From NCBI GenBank assembly GCA_030704615.1, contig CM060731.1:5890001-5954000 (forward strand): 64,000 nucleotides of DNA, given 5' to 3'. Of the stretch, positions 46,105-57,407 are shown one piece after another. A program made the position numbers and the translations under genes. The notes under the pieces are model-generated. The model saw nothing but the letters and a program-made list of their open reading frames with translations. It was not told the DNA's origin and made no database searches. This stretch comes from Takakia lepidozioides (Eukaryota > Streptophyta > Takakiopsida > Takakiales > Takakiaceae). Positions within the stretch are counted from its first letter, which is position 1. Each line of letters starts with the position of its first letter.

Positions 46105-46595
46105 CCCTATCCTCAATTTCGGCGCCATTATTGGCAAAACTCCCTCACTGCAAGCCAGGTATTTGCTCTCCGGAGCCCAATTTTGGCGCCGTTATTGGTT
46201 GCACTCCCCAGCCTTCAGCCGGGTATTTGGTTTCCGGACCCCAATTTCGGCGCCATTATTGGCTGCACTCCGGTGGCTTCAGCCGAGTATTTGGTTTCCG
46301 GACCCCAATTTCGGCGCCGTTATTGGCTGCACTCCGGAGGCTTCAACCGGGTATTTGGTTGGCGGAGCCCAATTTCGGCACCGTTATTGGCTTCACTCCC
46401 GAGCCTTCAGCCGGCTATTTCTTTTCCTGTGCCCAATTACGGCGCCGTTATACCCAACCATCCTGCACTTTTGCAACAGTATTATCCACGGTTATAGGTC
46501 GGCATTGCATTTTCGGAGTCTGTAAACCCGGATCCTAATTCCGCTTGCGTCCATTCCTCTGAGATAATTTCGGTGCCGTTATTGGCCAGAATTCT
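46105..46595. repeat. Palindrome array C (TTTCGGCGCCGTTATTGG class)
   Basis: Seven to eight units at about 46116, 46176, 46242, 46304, 46370, 46434 and 46566, with a regular period of 64-66 bp. Between them the spacer CACTCC..(A/G)GCxTTCAGCCGGGTATTTG is conserved. The core GGCGCC is kept; the right arm (GTTATTGG) no longer matches the left perfectly, so these are half-degenerate palindromes. Several plus frames through the array are artefacts of its repeat length. Confidence 0.92.
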
Positions 46596-47671
46596 GTTTT
46601 TCTATGACCTGGCCTAGCGGTCCATGAGCTTGGGCTCCAAGTCATGAACGGATACTGGTACTTATGAACGGAGTGCTTCCAGCATGAGCACGAAAATCTT
46701 CGAAAACCTTATCTTCTTATACTACTTTCAATTATTTTATCGTTTTGGGCCCAAAAAAAACTTGCCGAAATTCGTAGTGTGTTACTTGGCGGCTCATGGG
46801 TGAGCCATTCCCGCTCATGAGCTCATAGAATAGCAATGTTAACCGCTGGTTTATGACTTAGACAAAACAGGCTATTAGCACTACTGCCCATTTCCTAAGA
46901 CATGCAACAGAGGTTGTCCGACGGTATGCTTTCAAAAACGATTACGAAGTAATCGTTTTAAGGATAGCTAAACCATGAATATCGTATGAATTCATCTCCA
47001 TGCAGGCTGCTTAATCCTATTGATTGAGCTCAACTTACAGTCTCTTTGGCATGAAAGATCTTAATTGAAAAGACTGAAGTTGTAAAGCAATTGGTAGTCA
47101 AAGCAAACAAGAACTATCCTGAAATGATACACATTCTCACCATCTCACATTCTCGCATAATACACATTCTCTCTATCTCACGTTCACTCTACACAGAGAT
47201 ACTTCGAATAGCATGGCTTTACTTCAGAGTCCGTCATATCATCACTGAAGTATACACTGAATACACACTGATCACTGATACTCATATCGCCCCCCTTCTA
47301 AGTTGCGTGCAATCTTTTTATACAATGCTCAAAAGAGCCGTTACAGTCTACGGTCGTTAATGACCATTTGCCTAACTGCCTACGCAACCTAAAAGGTTTG
47401 CTAAAAAGTGGCTCGTTGCAGTGGTCGTGAGCCATAGTGGTAAACGGTCCACTACTCTCTCTATTGGTTAAAGCCGATGCTAACGTGGCCGTGTGATATC
47501 GTGGTTCACGGCTCACAGTTACTACACTACTCACTACTGCTCTCGTGGTAATGTACCATTGTCCCGCCATTGGCTAAGTACCGCGTACTTAGCTGTACGT
47601 CCATCACTACCTGGTATGTCCCGTTGTGACCCTCGTTGTCTGTCCCTCGTAGCATAGCCATTATCATTTAT
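46596..47671. other. Region with GCTCATG cluster and possible LTR remnant
   Basis: GCTCATGAGCTCATAGAATAGCAA at about 46815-46838 resembles the cluster at 17.1 kb. On the minus strand TATAAAAAG (near 47318) could be the promoter of an LTR belonging to the gag-like element to the right; no second LTR is visible to prove it. Confidence 0.35.
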
Positions 47672-47690
47672 TCCCCCCCCCTCTTTTGAA
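47672..47690 (-). promoter_or_regulatory. Possible polypurine tract
   Basis: The minus strand reads AAAAGAGGGGGGGGAAT immediately after the stop of the gag-like gene, as expected before a 3' LTR. Confidence 0.45.
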
Positions 47691-47710
47691 ATTGTGTCTG
47701 CACAATTTCG

Positions 47711-49816
47711 TCAGTTCATGTGCTTGCTGTATCTCTTGGGGATGTAAGGCGGTGACATGTCTGTTTGTGAGGTAGGAATTGCGTCCCAGGATTGTCGTAG
47801 TGGTAGCTTATTGTTCATGTTATCGTCACTGTTTGGTTGCTCCTCTGGTTTGTGAGTAGGCCAGCTTTCTTCATCAGGGTGTTCTGCTATCCCGTCCTCA
47901 CGTACCATATCGATTTTGTTGGTCAAGGTTTGCAGCTCCTCCTTGGTCCAGGGTATAATGTGTTTTGTCGCCTTGCTGCCCATTAACCAGTTAACAGCTT
48001 GGACCCCTGTTTCTCTGAAAGGGTGGTCTCTGTCCAATACCAATGGTGAAAAGTGGTCCTTTCTTTTGCCTGGCGCCATGCTTCAGCATACAGTGGCCTA
48101 TTCATATATGCTGAAGTGCATGTGACTCTCTCTGGTGGCTGGAATTTGGGTAATTCCCAATGAATATCTTTTTCAATACTCTCATAGCGCTGCCAGCTTC
48201 CCCTCATTGTCACGAACATCCAGTACAAGTAACTGCTTATATAAAAACTTGGGCATCCCATCACAATGGTTACTGTCGGGGTAGGATTAATCTTCAATTG
48301 CCCCACTGCCCACATGGAAGCTACCAGCTCCTTGTATTCCAGAGGAGCCTGACACCAGAATTCAACCAATTCTGCCCCTGACCATGTCTCATCCTTAGCC
48401 AGTGGCCTCATCCTGTATCTCAGAGGAATAAGAGTTTGATTGAGCAGATGTAATTGTCCTAATGATCTACAGGGGGTTAAGGTTTTTAATACCTTCTCCA
48501 GTATCTCTGGAATTTGGTGGGCTGGGACTACCATCATTTTAAAGTATTCCTCTGAATACTTTAACCACTCCCCATCCTGCTTGCATGGCATGATTTGGAA
48601 ATCATCCACTGCTACCGAAGTTGATGCTACCAGGACACTTGGTAGTGTTACAGGGTTTACCTCTTGAGTAGATGGCCCTGCTGTGGCTTGTACCAGTGTC
48701 TGTTGACTTGGTGGTGGTTGTGTTGTTGGTGGTGTTTGTGTTGGTGTTGTTGTTGTTGATTGTATTGGTGTCTCTCGTTCGTGATCTTGCTCTTCTTGAT
48801 CCTCTTCGTCCATGAGCTCCTCTTGTTCTGGAATTGGTGGCAGGAACTCCTCATGAATGTCTGTTACCAACTTCGCCAACTGACATTTCATCTGCCTCAC
48901 CATTGCCCTGTTGAGTTTCTTCATCTCCAATTCACTCCCTTCATTCAACCAGGCTCTGGCTATGGCTGCGTCCGCTGCATCCAACCTTGCTTGCAATGTC
49001 AGCTTCTCCAGTTGCTGCTTCCATTCTTGTTCATTGCCCATAGCAATGTCTCTTTCTGCGGTGGCGGTAAACAACCTGCTCTCATCATTCTCCCTTTCCT
49101 TCAGCAATATAGTGTTGCTGTTGAGCCACTTGATTCCTTGATCTCTGACAGTCCTCAGCTGTCCCTTGAGTGTCTCCACCTGTTGCTTAAGCGTTTACAC
49201 TTGTCCTGTGAGTGTTTCCACCTCTGTCTCTGTTTCCCGAGATCTCTCTCGCTCTGCATCGAGGTTAGCTTGGACATGGCGTGTTTCGTCTCTCTGTCTT
49301 TCCCACTTCTGCTCCCACTCATCTCTGCGTTGTGCCAAAGTGTTGTATTGGCGAAGTAGGGTCGACTTTTGATCTTCTAATGCTGCAATTGTAACCTCAT
49401 GGTTACATACTGTTCTTGTAGTGGCCAATTCTCTCTGATGCTTCTCTTTGATGTGGTCTAAGATCATGCTCATGTTTTCCGGGCTAATGTAATCCTTGGC
49501 CTCCATACAAGCTGTTAGTTGACCCAATGCTTGTATTGCCTGCAGAACGACATTCTGTGGCGTCTCCTCCAACCCTATGTCCCATGCTGTTGTATCCAGA
49601 ACTTGTTGTGCTAGTAGTAATCCCAAATTGGAATTTCTGTCTTGCTGCTGCTAATTGGGTGCCTCTTGCACTATCTGCTGTTGCTGTGCCACTATGTCTC
49701 CATCGTGTGTTCCTGGTTGTGTGACCTCTATGTGTTGCTTGCTGGTCCAAAGTGGCGGCTCGCGAGGAAGGGCGGAGCTCCGCCCTCCCGCCACCGTAGC
49801 TAAACTCCGTAGTCAT
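47711..49816 (-). pseudogene. Coiled-coil, gag-like ORF
   Basis: Two frames separated by a single stop near 49193 (where TLKQQ resumes) and a further break at about 49650. The upstream part has long heptad-like helices (EVTIAALEDQKSTLLRQYN, DEWEQKWERQRDETRHVQAN); the downstream 398 codons continue the coiled coil (ATAERDIAMGNEQEWKQQL), then an acidic and Thr/Pro/Gln-rich linker, then a globular part (FQIMPCKQDGEWLKYSEEY, HLLNQTLIPLRYRMRPLA, SMWAVGQLKINPTPTV). No zinc knuckle, protease or polymerase is seen. The purine tract just beyond its end suggests a gag-only or truncated retrotransposon, but a host coiled-coil pseudogene is possible. Confidence 0.35.
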
Positions 49817-50769
49817 GACTAATCTTTTAGGGTTCCGATATCTGTTTAGCTATTATGTGTACTTTCTCCTCCTCGCTTGTCGGCTCCGTTATTCTCACCT
49901 CAAACTACCGCACTTGCGAAGCAAGCCCTTGCTGCCACAGCCCCCGCCTTGTGTTCTCTACTTGTAACGATGACCAGCTTTGCTGCTGGACGGTCTGCTA
50001 CCCTACGCCATGGCACCATGAAGAGAAGAGCGCCTTGAACGGTATATATACCAAAAATGTTACCTTGCGGGAGCCTTCGGCCCCCTCCGAGCTTACTATC
50101 AACTCTTTGTTCCCTGTCGACGCTGGCTGGCCTGCGGTGCTCAGCCACACCTACGCCCCTGATTTATCAGTTTCTATGCAAAGCTACTGGTACGACTACA
50201 AACGTGTTTTTTGCTTATCTCTGAGCAACCGCCCGCTACTGTCTGGAGACGCTTCTTCCCCAACCAGCTCGAAGACAAGTCGCGTTGGACATCCCAAGAT
50301 CTGGGTCGCCAAGCCCTCAACGACTGGGCTCCCCGCCACGCATAGTTGCCCGTGGTGGTCGACTCTACCCCCCCGCCATCGTTGCTACTGCCCTGAGTAC
50401 GGGCTCACCATTGTGAAGAGAAGGTCCCCAGTCTCTGCAACCCCAACAACCTCTGTCGTCTTGCCGGGTTGGCCCCCGCCCGAGTCTCTACTTGGCGCTG
50501 CGAAGACTACTTTGCTGCAGAGATTCCCGCACTACACTCTCCAAAGTTCTCTCAGGTGCGTAAGTCCCACTCCCCCACCCTCCTTGGACACTAGTTTACC
50601 ATCATGTCAGGCTTCCACAACAGATAGAACTCAGCAAGGTAACGAGACTTCCATTGCCCAAGCGTACTTGTCATTGCAACATCAGCTGGCGATTACATCC
50701 CAAAGAAGCATTCTCTATGGAAGGGGCATTCACCCCCGCGTTTGGATGGCCCCTGGTTTCTTGAGCATC

Positions 50770-51345
50770 GAATTGGTGGGCGACCTTGTAGAAACAGAAA
50801 AGGAGTACACAATCTGTATGCTCGGCTGCACACAGGCCCATGCTGACATCATGAGAGCTGGAATTGAGCCAGATATCAGTCTGAACACTGCCTTAGTCAA
50901 CATGTATGCACAAAGCATAAAGGATGCACGCCAAGAGTTCGACAATATGCGTCAATGAAATGTGGCCTCATCGAATGCAATGATCACAGGATATGCCCGC
51001 TATGGGTATGGCCGTAAGGCTTTGGAGGTCTCTGAGCAATTGATAAAGAAAGGAGTAACCCCTGACATGGTCAGATTTGGCTGCGTTCTCAATGCTTGTG
51101 CCAGCTTGGCAGATCTGGAGAAGGGCATAAAGGCCCATACCAATATAAAGAATGTTGGAAGTGTGTCAGGTTATGCCCAGCAAGGCTGTGGTGGTAAGGA
51201 GGCTTTGGCGACCTTTAAGCAAATGATACAGGAAAATGTGCATCAAACCATGTTACATTCATTTACGTCTTTGGTGCCTGTTCCAGCCTGGCAGTGCTGG
51301 AGAAGGGCAAAGAGGTCCATGCTGATTTCACGAAGTCTAAAATTG
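50770..51345 (+). pseudogene. PPR (PLS-type) remnant 1
   Basis: AHADIMRAGIEPDISLNTAL, VNMYAQ, DARQEFDNMRQ, then a TGA where Arg is expected (50956-50958), followed by NVASSNAMITGYARYGYGRK, ALEVSEQLIKKGVTPDMVRF and CVLNACASLADLEKGIKAH. A further diverged unit (SGYAQQGCGGKEALATFKQM) follows. This is about one and a half PLS triplets of a plant PPR protein. The long frame upstream (49855-50770) has no recognisable domain. Confidence 0.75.
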
Positions 51346-52740
51346 TAGTGGAGGGCTCATGGATCAAGGAGGCTGGGCAGATCCAGGATGTACCAGCCAG
51401 TGTTCACAAGCAGCTCCAGTGCAAGCACGATAATATCAGAAAGGCAGGTGCGGCGTTGGATAGGTATGAACCTAACCTGGTTTGGCCCAGAATCCATGCC
51501 TGGAAGGTGTCCCGTTACCGGCCTGCTCTACTTGGACGTGATGATTACAACATCTTAAGCAAAGATCTTTCAGCTGAATCACTCATGCCCCCACAACGGC
51601 TCAGTGTGTCTACTCGCTCAAGTACACGCCCCCCTCACAAGCATCCCGAACATTTCAATGCGAGGGCGATTCTGAATTCCACACCTGCTGGCTTCTTTGT
51701 TGCTAGGCTACCCGTGTACTTAGCAGATGATCCGTGTAAGCCCTTGGAGGGAAACAGTTACTTGTTGGGTTCTTGTTTGGTTGAAACGCAACGTGCCTTG
51801 ACCTGCGGAGAGCAACAGCCCCAATCAGCCCTGTCATATTCCCCCGGGCAGCAATCAGCCGTGCAGTCATTACCAGGGAAGCAATTACAAGGTGAGCAGC
51901 AAGGGCACAACTTGCAGCAGCCACAATGGCTTCAATTCCAGCGGTCGTTACGAGTACAAGAGAAACCGCACCTAATTGCCCGCCGTCCAAGTGAACCATC
52001 TGATCATGACAAAAACGATCAAGCCAGTAACAATCAGCTCTGGTTGGATCAGCCTTGCTCAGATTCTCCACAGTGGTGGTTTCATAGTGGTCAAGCAAAA
52101 TCTGGTGGTCGAGCAAATTCCGTAGATGTCAATTGGACGCTACTCCAGAGCAATGCAGATTCCCTAGCTGATGGGCTTGACTGTCCCCTGTGCTTAAGTA
52201 CGCACCGCCCAAGCCAGCATCCAGAAAACTTCAACACGGGCGATCACTCACTCAATACACCAACTAGGTCTGATGTTCCAGACAGACTCGGGTATTTTGC
52301 TGCAGCTCTTGGTGGTGAGCACCCCACCCCTGCATTTCGATGTTATGAATGGGCACACTCCTGATGTAGATGGCCCTTGGAGAAATAAGCATAGGCAGCT
52401 CTGCATGGGGGCATGTCTTGCAGGTGTAACAAACAGGGATACATGTGGTGATTGTGGCATCAAAACCAGCCCCCACTCTCGAGAGGATCTCTCTCTCATG
52501 CTGCGCAGGAATGTGGAAGACATCACCTCCAGTATCATGCCTTCACACCGTTCCCTTCCCCCTAATCTTGCAAAGAACAGCGATCTGAGTGGCGATTGTG
52601 ATCTCAAAATCTGCCCCCACATTCGAGCTGATTTCTCTCTCAAGCAGGGCCGCATTGTGGGTCAGCTCAACTACCAAGATAGCGATGAGCTTGTGGTACT
52701 GTGGAACTATGCCAAGGCTGCAGATGAGTGGGCAGCTCCT
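51346..52740 (+). other. Long open frames without a recognised domain
   Basis: Plus frames 51294-52364 and 52273 onward are open but compositionally odd (Gln/Ser/Pro-rich). Two segments resemble each other: CTCAAGTACACGCCCCCCTC-type sequence at about 51615 and TTAAGTACGCACCGCCCAAG at 52194, each followed by CAxCATCC(C/A)GAA and TTCAA. This suggests an old internal duplication. I assign no function. Confidence 0.3.
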
Positions 52741-52747
52741 GCAGGTG

Positions 52748-53620
52748 GTGCTGTAGTTGTTCCAAATGTCACTCTACACACTGCCCTGGCAGATCTGGGA
52801 AAGGGCAAAGTGGTCCATGGCGACATCTTCAGAGCTGGAATTGTACCAACTGTCACTCTGAACAATACCATGGTGGACTTGTATGCAAAATGTGGGTGCA
52901 TCGAGGATGTAAAGGAAGTGTTTGACACTATGGCTGAACGAGATATGATGTCATGGAATGCGATGCTTGTAGGTTCTGTTGTAGCTGTACCTAATGTCAT
53001 TCTGCACACTGCCCTGGCACATCTGGAAAAGGGCAAAGAGGCCCAAGGCGACATCTCCAGAGCTGGAACCGTACCAACTATCATCCTGAACAATATCCTG
53101 GTGGACATGTATGCAAAATGTTTTGATGTATCTGTACCAAATGCCATTCTGCACACTGCCCCGGCAGATCTGGATAAGGGCAACGAGGTCCATGGCGACA
53201 TCTTCAGAGCTGGAATTGTACCAGCTGTCACTTTGAACAATACCCTGGTGGACATGTATGCAAAACATGGGCGCATCGAGGATGCAAAGGAAGTGTTTGA
53301 CACTATGGTTGAACGAGACTTGGTGTCGTGGGATGCGCTGCCTGCAGGCATTGCTGTAGTTGTACCAAATGTCACTGTGCACATTGCATTGGCAGATCTG
53401 GAAAAGGGCAAAGAGGCCCATGGCGACATCTTCAAAGCTGGAATTGTACCAACTGTCATTCTGAACAATGCCCTGGTGGACATGTCTGCAAAATGTGAGT
53501 GCATCGAGGATGCAAAGGGCGTGTTTGACACCCTGGCTGAACGAGATGGGGGGGCGTGGAATGCGATGCTTGTAGGTTTTGCATGGCAGGGACGTGGTAT
53601 GGAGGCTTTGCCCAGCGCCG
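52748..53620 (+). pseudogene. PPR remnant 2: four tandem copies of a shortened module
   Basis: A module reading VPNVTLHTALADLGKGK, VHGDIFRAGIVPTVTLNNT, VDLYAKCGCIEDVKEVFDT and ERDMMSWNAMLVG repeats at about 52748, 52979, 53128 and 53353. The second copy lacks the CGCIEDAKEVF part. Full modules are about 72 residues, whereas a complete PLS triplet is about 100, so one motif is missing from every unit. Between units the frame stays open, which is why the whole region (52273-54723) appears as one 816-codon frame. After 53600 the PPR signal stops. A functional organelle targeting protein is unlikely. Confidence 0.75.
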
Positions 53621-54162
53621 CTCCTACCTACCCCACCACCTTGGCGTCCTCCCATAAACAGCAAATGAATTTCCCGCTACCCCAGCGTCCTCTGACTTAC
53701 AGGGAACCCTCTCACCTCATATCATCTCTGTGGTCGCTCCCTTCTTTCTTTCTGGTCAACTTTCCTCTGAATCCATATCCGATGAGTTCCCTCCATGATT
53801 TGCAGTTGTTGTGCTATGGACTACTCACTAATCACATGTGGCGTTCCAACCTCCTGCAGGCACAATTGCATAGAATGAGCACTCCTGAGAATTCAACTCG
53901 AGGAAAGTACAACTCTCAAGCAGGCTATTTTCCAAGCGTGGACCACTCAGCACTCTTGGTCTCCTCTCCCCAAGCTACTTGGGTACACTGGCTCTCTCGA
54001 TTCCAAACAATTTTACACACTTGTTACTCTCCCCACACAATTGTACATAATGATTTTTACTCCATGCTCCTACTCAATTCTCATAAATGTTATTTCTCGA
54101 ATGACTACCACTCAATACACTACCACTCTCTTTTTGATATTCGGAGCTACTGGCTACCTCAG
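53621..54162. other. No supported gene
   Basis: The open frame continues from the PPR remnant but is low-complexity Ser/Leu/Tyr text. CCAAACAATTTTACACACTTG-like sequences anticipate the minisatellite that follows. Confidence 0.35.
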
Positions 54163-54345
54163 GAAAATGCTACCTTGGGAAAATGCTACCTTTGGAAAAT
54201 GCTACCTTTGGAAAAATGTTACCTTGGGAAAATGTTACCTTGGGAAAATGCTACCTTTGGGAAAAGGCTACCTTCGGAAAATGTTACCTCTGGAAAATGC
54301 TACCTAGGGAAAATGTTACCTCGGGAAAATGCTACCTCACTCTAT
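54163..54345. repeat. Minisatellite, unit about 17 bp
   Basis: About eleven copies of GGGAAAATGCTACCTT with variants (TTTGG, TTACC). Confidence 0.95.
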
Positions 54346-54357
54346 TGCTATCCATAC

Positions 54358-54492
54358 TATTTCCAAACAATTCTACACCGTGATCTTTACCCTCTGTTCT
54401 CACTCGAAACAATTCTACACCATGATCTTCACTCTCTGTTCTCATTCAAAACAATTCTACACCGTGATCTTCACTCTCTGTTCTCATACAAT
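54358..54492. repeat. Minisatellite, unit about 51 bp, 2.7 copies
   Basis: AAACAATTCTACACCGTGAT followed by CTTCACTCTCTGTTCTCA repeats at about 54364, 54409 and 54450. Confidence 0.9.
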
Positions 54493-54764
54493 GACATTTA
54501 CAAAATCCATTACCGTCACTATGGTACTCGTCTCCTTTTGGAGGCATATCATCCATCTTCTATCAATTACATCCTATCACAAACCCCACCGTACCATAGA
54601 CTCTCTGCGCGTGAAACAATTGGCTCTTACAAAAATCTTCATTACTACTTTCATCCGTGTCCCCCCAAACATACCACCCGCCTTCACATCCCCTTTACCC
54701 ATAACCGCCACCTCACCCAATAACAGGACTCTTCATCCGTGCCTCTGCCCAAACTCATTCATCC

Positions 54765-55400
54765 ATGGATGTCGTCCACTTATCCTCTTTCCCCACTCTA
54801 GTTAATTATATACTCTCTACCCACCATACACCCATATTAATTTTTTACCCCCATCATGAGAGCTCATGTACAACAAACCTCCTTCATGATCCCCAGACGA
54901 ACCCACACACTAATCCACACGCAATATCTTCCCCCCCACACAGACACGCAACTAGCTCCACTAGTACCTACTATGCTAATACCAACTCTACCCCCCTCAT
55001 ACACTTTCTCCACAACTACCCCCCACGCACCCCCACCCCTCACCCCCTCAAAATCCAACTTATAACCCACTGCCCACATAGACGATATCACCAGAGACCC
55101 CTTGCATCCAAACACTCCTCTCACCATCCACCATCCCACTTCAAGTCATATCTATTTGCCTATGAAACGCTTACACTACTTCGTTGCGGCGACATTCACC
55201 CAAACCCAGGCCCCTATACCATCACTAGCATCATCAACAAGCTTCCAAAAGATCATAAAGACAGATATGAATTATATTTCCAAACAGACACTGTCACGCT
55301 CGTGCCTGCATATCAACACCTTAGTGACCACTTCTCTCCCTTTCTCCCTAACCCTCCTACCAATAGAGGTTTACTATTTCATGAGCCCATGAGCCCATGA
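54765..55400 (+). pseudogene. LINE-type ORF start with a 2A-like motif
   Basis: An open frame of 211 codons. The first 130 residues are His/Pro/Thr/Ser-rich; then comes SYLFAYETLTLLRCGDIHPN followed by PGP. 'GD(I/V)..NPGP' directly after a hydrophobic stretch is well known at the start of non-LTR retrotransposon ORFs and matches the NPGP core of 2A ribosome-skipping peptides, with His in place of the usual Glu. No endonuclease or reverse transcriptase follows: the frame ends in a GAGCCCAT repeat at 55380. It is the 5' piece of a broken LINE. The activity of the motif is inferred. Confidence 0.5.
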
Positions 55401-55420
55401 GCCTATGAGCTCATGAGCGG
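55378..55420. repeat. CATGAGC(C) cluster
   Basis: CATGAGCCCATGAGCCCATG and related repeats, the reverse complement of the clusters near 17.15 kb and 46.8 kb. The TATTTCATGAGC border mirrors GCTCATGAAATAGCAA at 17.17 kb. Confidence 0.75.
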
Positions 55421-55854
55421 GCATCCGCGGAATTGGAATTTTCGTGCATTTATTGACGGTGTTATGTCCTCTTACCTCGATAATAGGGTATGTTTCTCTT
55501 GGTCCAGGATGCGGAATGAGGTATTTTGGCGCCGTTATTCCACGTCACCACTGTAAAACATTGTGCAGGACAGGAAAGAGACATAAAATTGTAGCCCTCA
55601 CAAGTCATTGTGCTGACAAGGTAATATATTTAGGGTTAGACGACAGTTGAACTTGCAAACCCCATTCAACTCAACATCAAGCCCACATTGACATGACGCT
55701 CGAAATAAAAACATCAGGCAACCACAAGTTTTTATTTTGTACAGCGACTACTCCGAGCTTCCATCATCAGAAATACCACTGCGACATAAGAAACCTGTGG
55801 AACTACCATATCCCGGAGCCTATGCCCTCCAATCACCCTCCACAATGATCCGCG
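55421..55854. other. Spacer with one GGCGCC palindrome
   Basis: GTATTTTGGCGCCGTTATTC at about 55519 belongs to the array C class. No gene is supported. Confidence 0.6.
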
Positions 55855-56481
55855 CTATGCTGCTGCGTTGACATCCACAACACGAACCACCGAGTCGTCG
55901 AACCACAGGTCCAGAATTAGGAGTGGTGCAGTAGTCGTCCACTGCGCATTGCCGTTTTCTGGATTAAGATGGCGAACATAAAGATACAAGATATCTATAG
56001 AGGTCACGTTCGTGAAAACATGCAGATATTGGAGGCCTTCTATTGGGACCTCCTCCACAACGTCGTGAAATTCGCAAACATCTAGGACAAACCTGTTCCG
56101 ATTCTCCCTTAGTGTCAACAATATATTCCCTGGCCCAGAAGAGTGAGTGAGCAATTCAAGAGCCCTATCCGGGAGCAAATACTGTGGAGGTGCAGTATAG
56201 TTATGGTAATAAGACCTCCAGAACTCGCCGCAGCAACATCTCATGATGAAGAGACGAGCACTCCGTCTTCCAGGTCTATCTCGCACAACAAGTATCCACT
56301 GTTGTCCACTGGCAGGCCTCACCCAAAGAGAATCCCACAGAAGTGCTCGGAAACTCGTCACCCTGCGTGTACCTTCACTGAAGTCCAACTCCACCATAAT
56401 GTCTCCCATCACCGGCTCACGCAATCGCGATCCTCGAATCCCGCTCCGTCGAATGCAGAAGGTACTTACACAGGGCGGCAT
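55855..56481 (-). CDS. Small Cys-rich element-associated protein, copy 4, open frame
   Basis: 208 codons without a stop, the only open member of the family. It begins MPPCVSTFCIRRSGIRG (a start at MGDIMVELDFSEGTRRV is also possible), then FRALLWDSLWVRPASGQQW, RLFIMRCCCGEFWRSYYHN, a GNILLTLRENR segment and a C-terminal strand-rich part ending VVRVVDVNAAA. The MxC start, GDI(M)V, RCCCGEFW and a following strand pattern parallel copies 1-3, but identity is low and the link rests on layout. It lies beside a GGCGCC palindrome (55519), like the others. Whether it is expressed is unknown. Confidence 0.4.
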   Translation of the reverse strand: MPPCVSTFCIRRSGIRGSRLREPVMGDIMVELDFSEGTRRVTSFRALLWDSLWVRPASGQQWILVVRDRPGRRSARLFIMRCCCGEFWRSYYHNYTAPPQYLLPDRALELLTHSSGPGNILLTLRENRNRFVLDVCEFHDVVEEVPIEGLQYLHVFTNVTSIDILYLYVRHLNPENGNAQWTTTAPLLILDLWFDDSVVRVVDVNAAA

Positions 56482-56626
56482 TGAGGAAGTGTGCGCCCAC
56501 CGGGAATGGAGAGGGACAAGTAATCACTGTTGTTTTTCAACACGGAGATGCAAACATTGAAAACCCAATGCGGAAAACCTTCTCAGGTGATCTTCTCTGG
56601 GGCAACGGCAATATGTGCCCCCATTG

Positions 56627-57352
56627 TGTCGCGGCCCTTTGCCTTGAGGGCAGGGGGTCGGGACACATGAGGGGCTGCCCCTGTAGTGGGGGCATCGGCA
56701 GCGATAGGTATGGGGGGCTGAAGCACCCTTGAGTGCCCAAGGCACTCAAGGAGGCGGAGGCGCTCACTAGGTGGAGCCCCGCACACCGGGTTGCGGTGGG
56801 GGTGGCTCCACAAGGGGTGGTGGTAGCTTAGCGGGACTTAGTGGGGGTGGCATAGGACTCACCATGGGGGCGGAGACCTCGTGGTGGGAGTTGTGGGGAG
56901 TCTTGGGACTCATCACGGTCCATAGGGGCCGTGATGAGTGGGCCAAGACTCACCGCGACTCATCACCGGGAGTCGAGGGTTTTCGTGGTGGTTCGCCATA
57001 AAATGGCATGGCTGGTTATGAAACCCCCGCGGACAGCTACAGAAGTATATATAGGGAGTAGTAACCCCGAGAACGGTGCAAGCCCGTTGGTGACCAAAAA
57101 CTAGTGAGTAAGCGAACGAGCCGGAAAACGACCAAAGAGTGGGGAGCTATTCCGGACTGCCATCTACCAAAGGGAATTCTCCTAGTCCCAAATAGGTGGA
57201 GGGTTTAGAGGGAAGCGAATGGGGACCGTTATGTCCCGGTGAGCAGCCGAAGCTCCAAGTTGGCCCGGGCGGCCAGGTTGGGAGTCAGGCGCGCGCATCA
57301 AAGCGAGTAACTATGACTTGAAGGGGAGCTTACCGAAGTGAGGTGCCGGACA
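56627..57352 (+). repeat. 5' LTR of chromovirus 2
   Basis: 726 bp, TG...CA. A TATATATAGGGAG promoter box lies near 57047-57056. Confidence 0.95.
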
Positions 57353-57354
57353 CT

Positions 57355-57366
57355 TGGTATCAGAGC
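57355..57366 (+). promoter_or_regulatory. Primer-binding site, initiator tRNA-Met
   Basis: TGGTATCAGAGC, two bases after the LTR, complementary to the 3' end of plant initiator tRNA-Met. Confidence 0.9.
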
Positions 57367-57407
57367 TTAGAGTTCAGTACGCGATCCTCCTTGGGATTGG
57401 CCTCATC

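Noticed and set aside
46045-46538. Three overlapping plus frames of about 146 codons
   Set aside because: They are the three readings of array C, which has a 65 bp period.
52707-53664. Long minus-strand frames (274 and 237 codons)
   Set aside because: They mirror the tandem PPR units on the plus strand and repeat with the same period.
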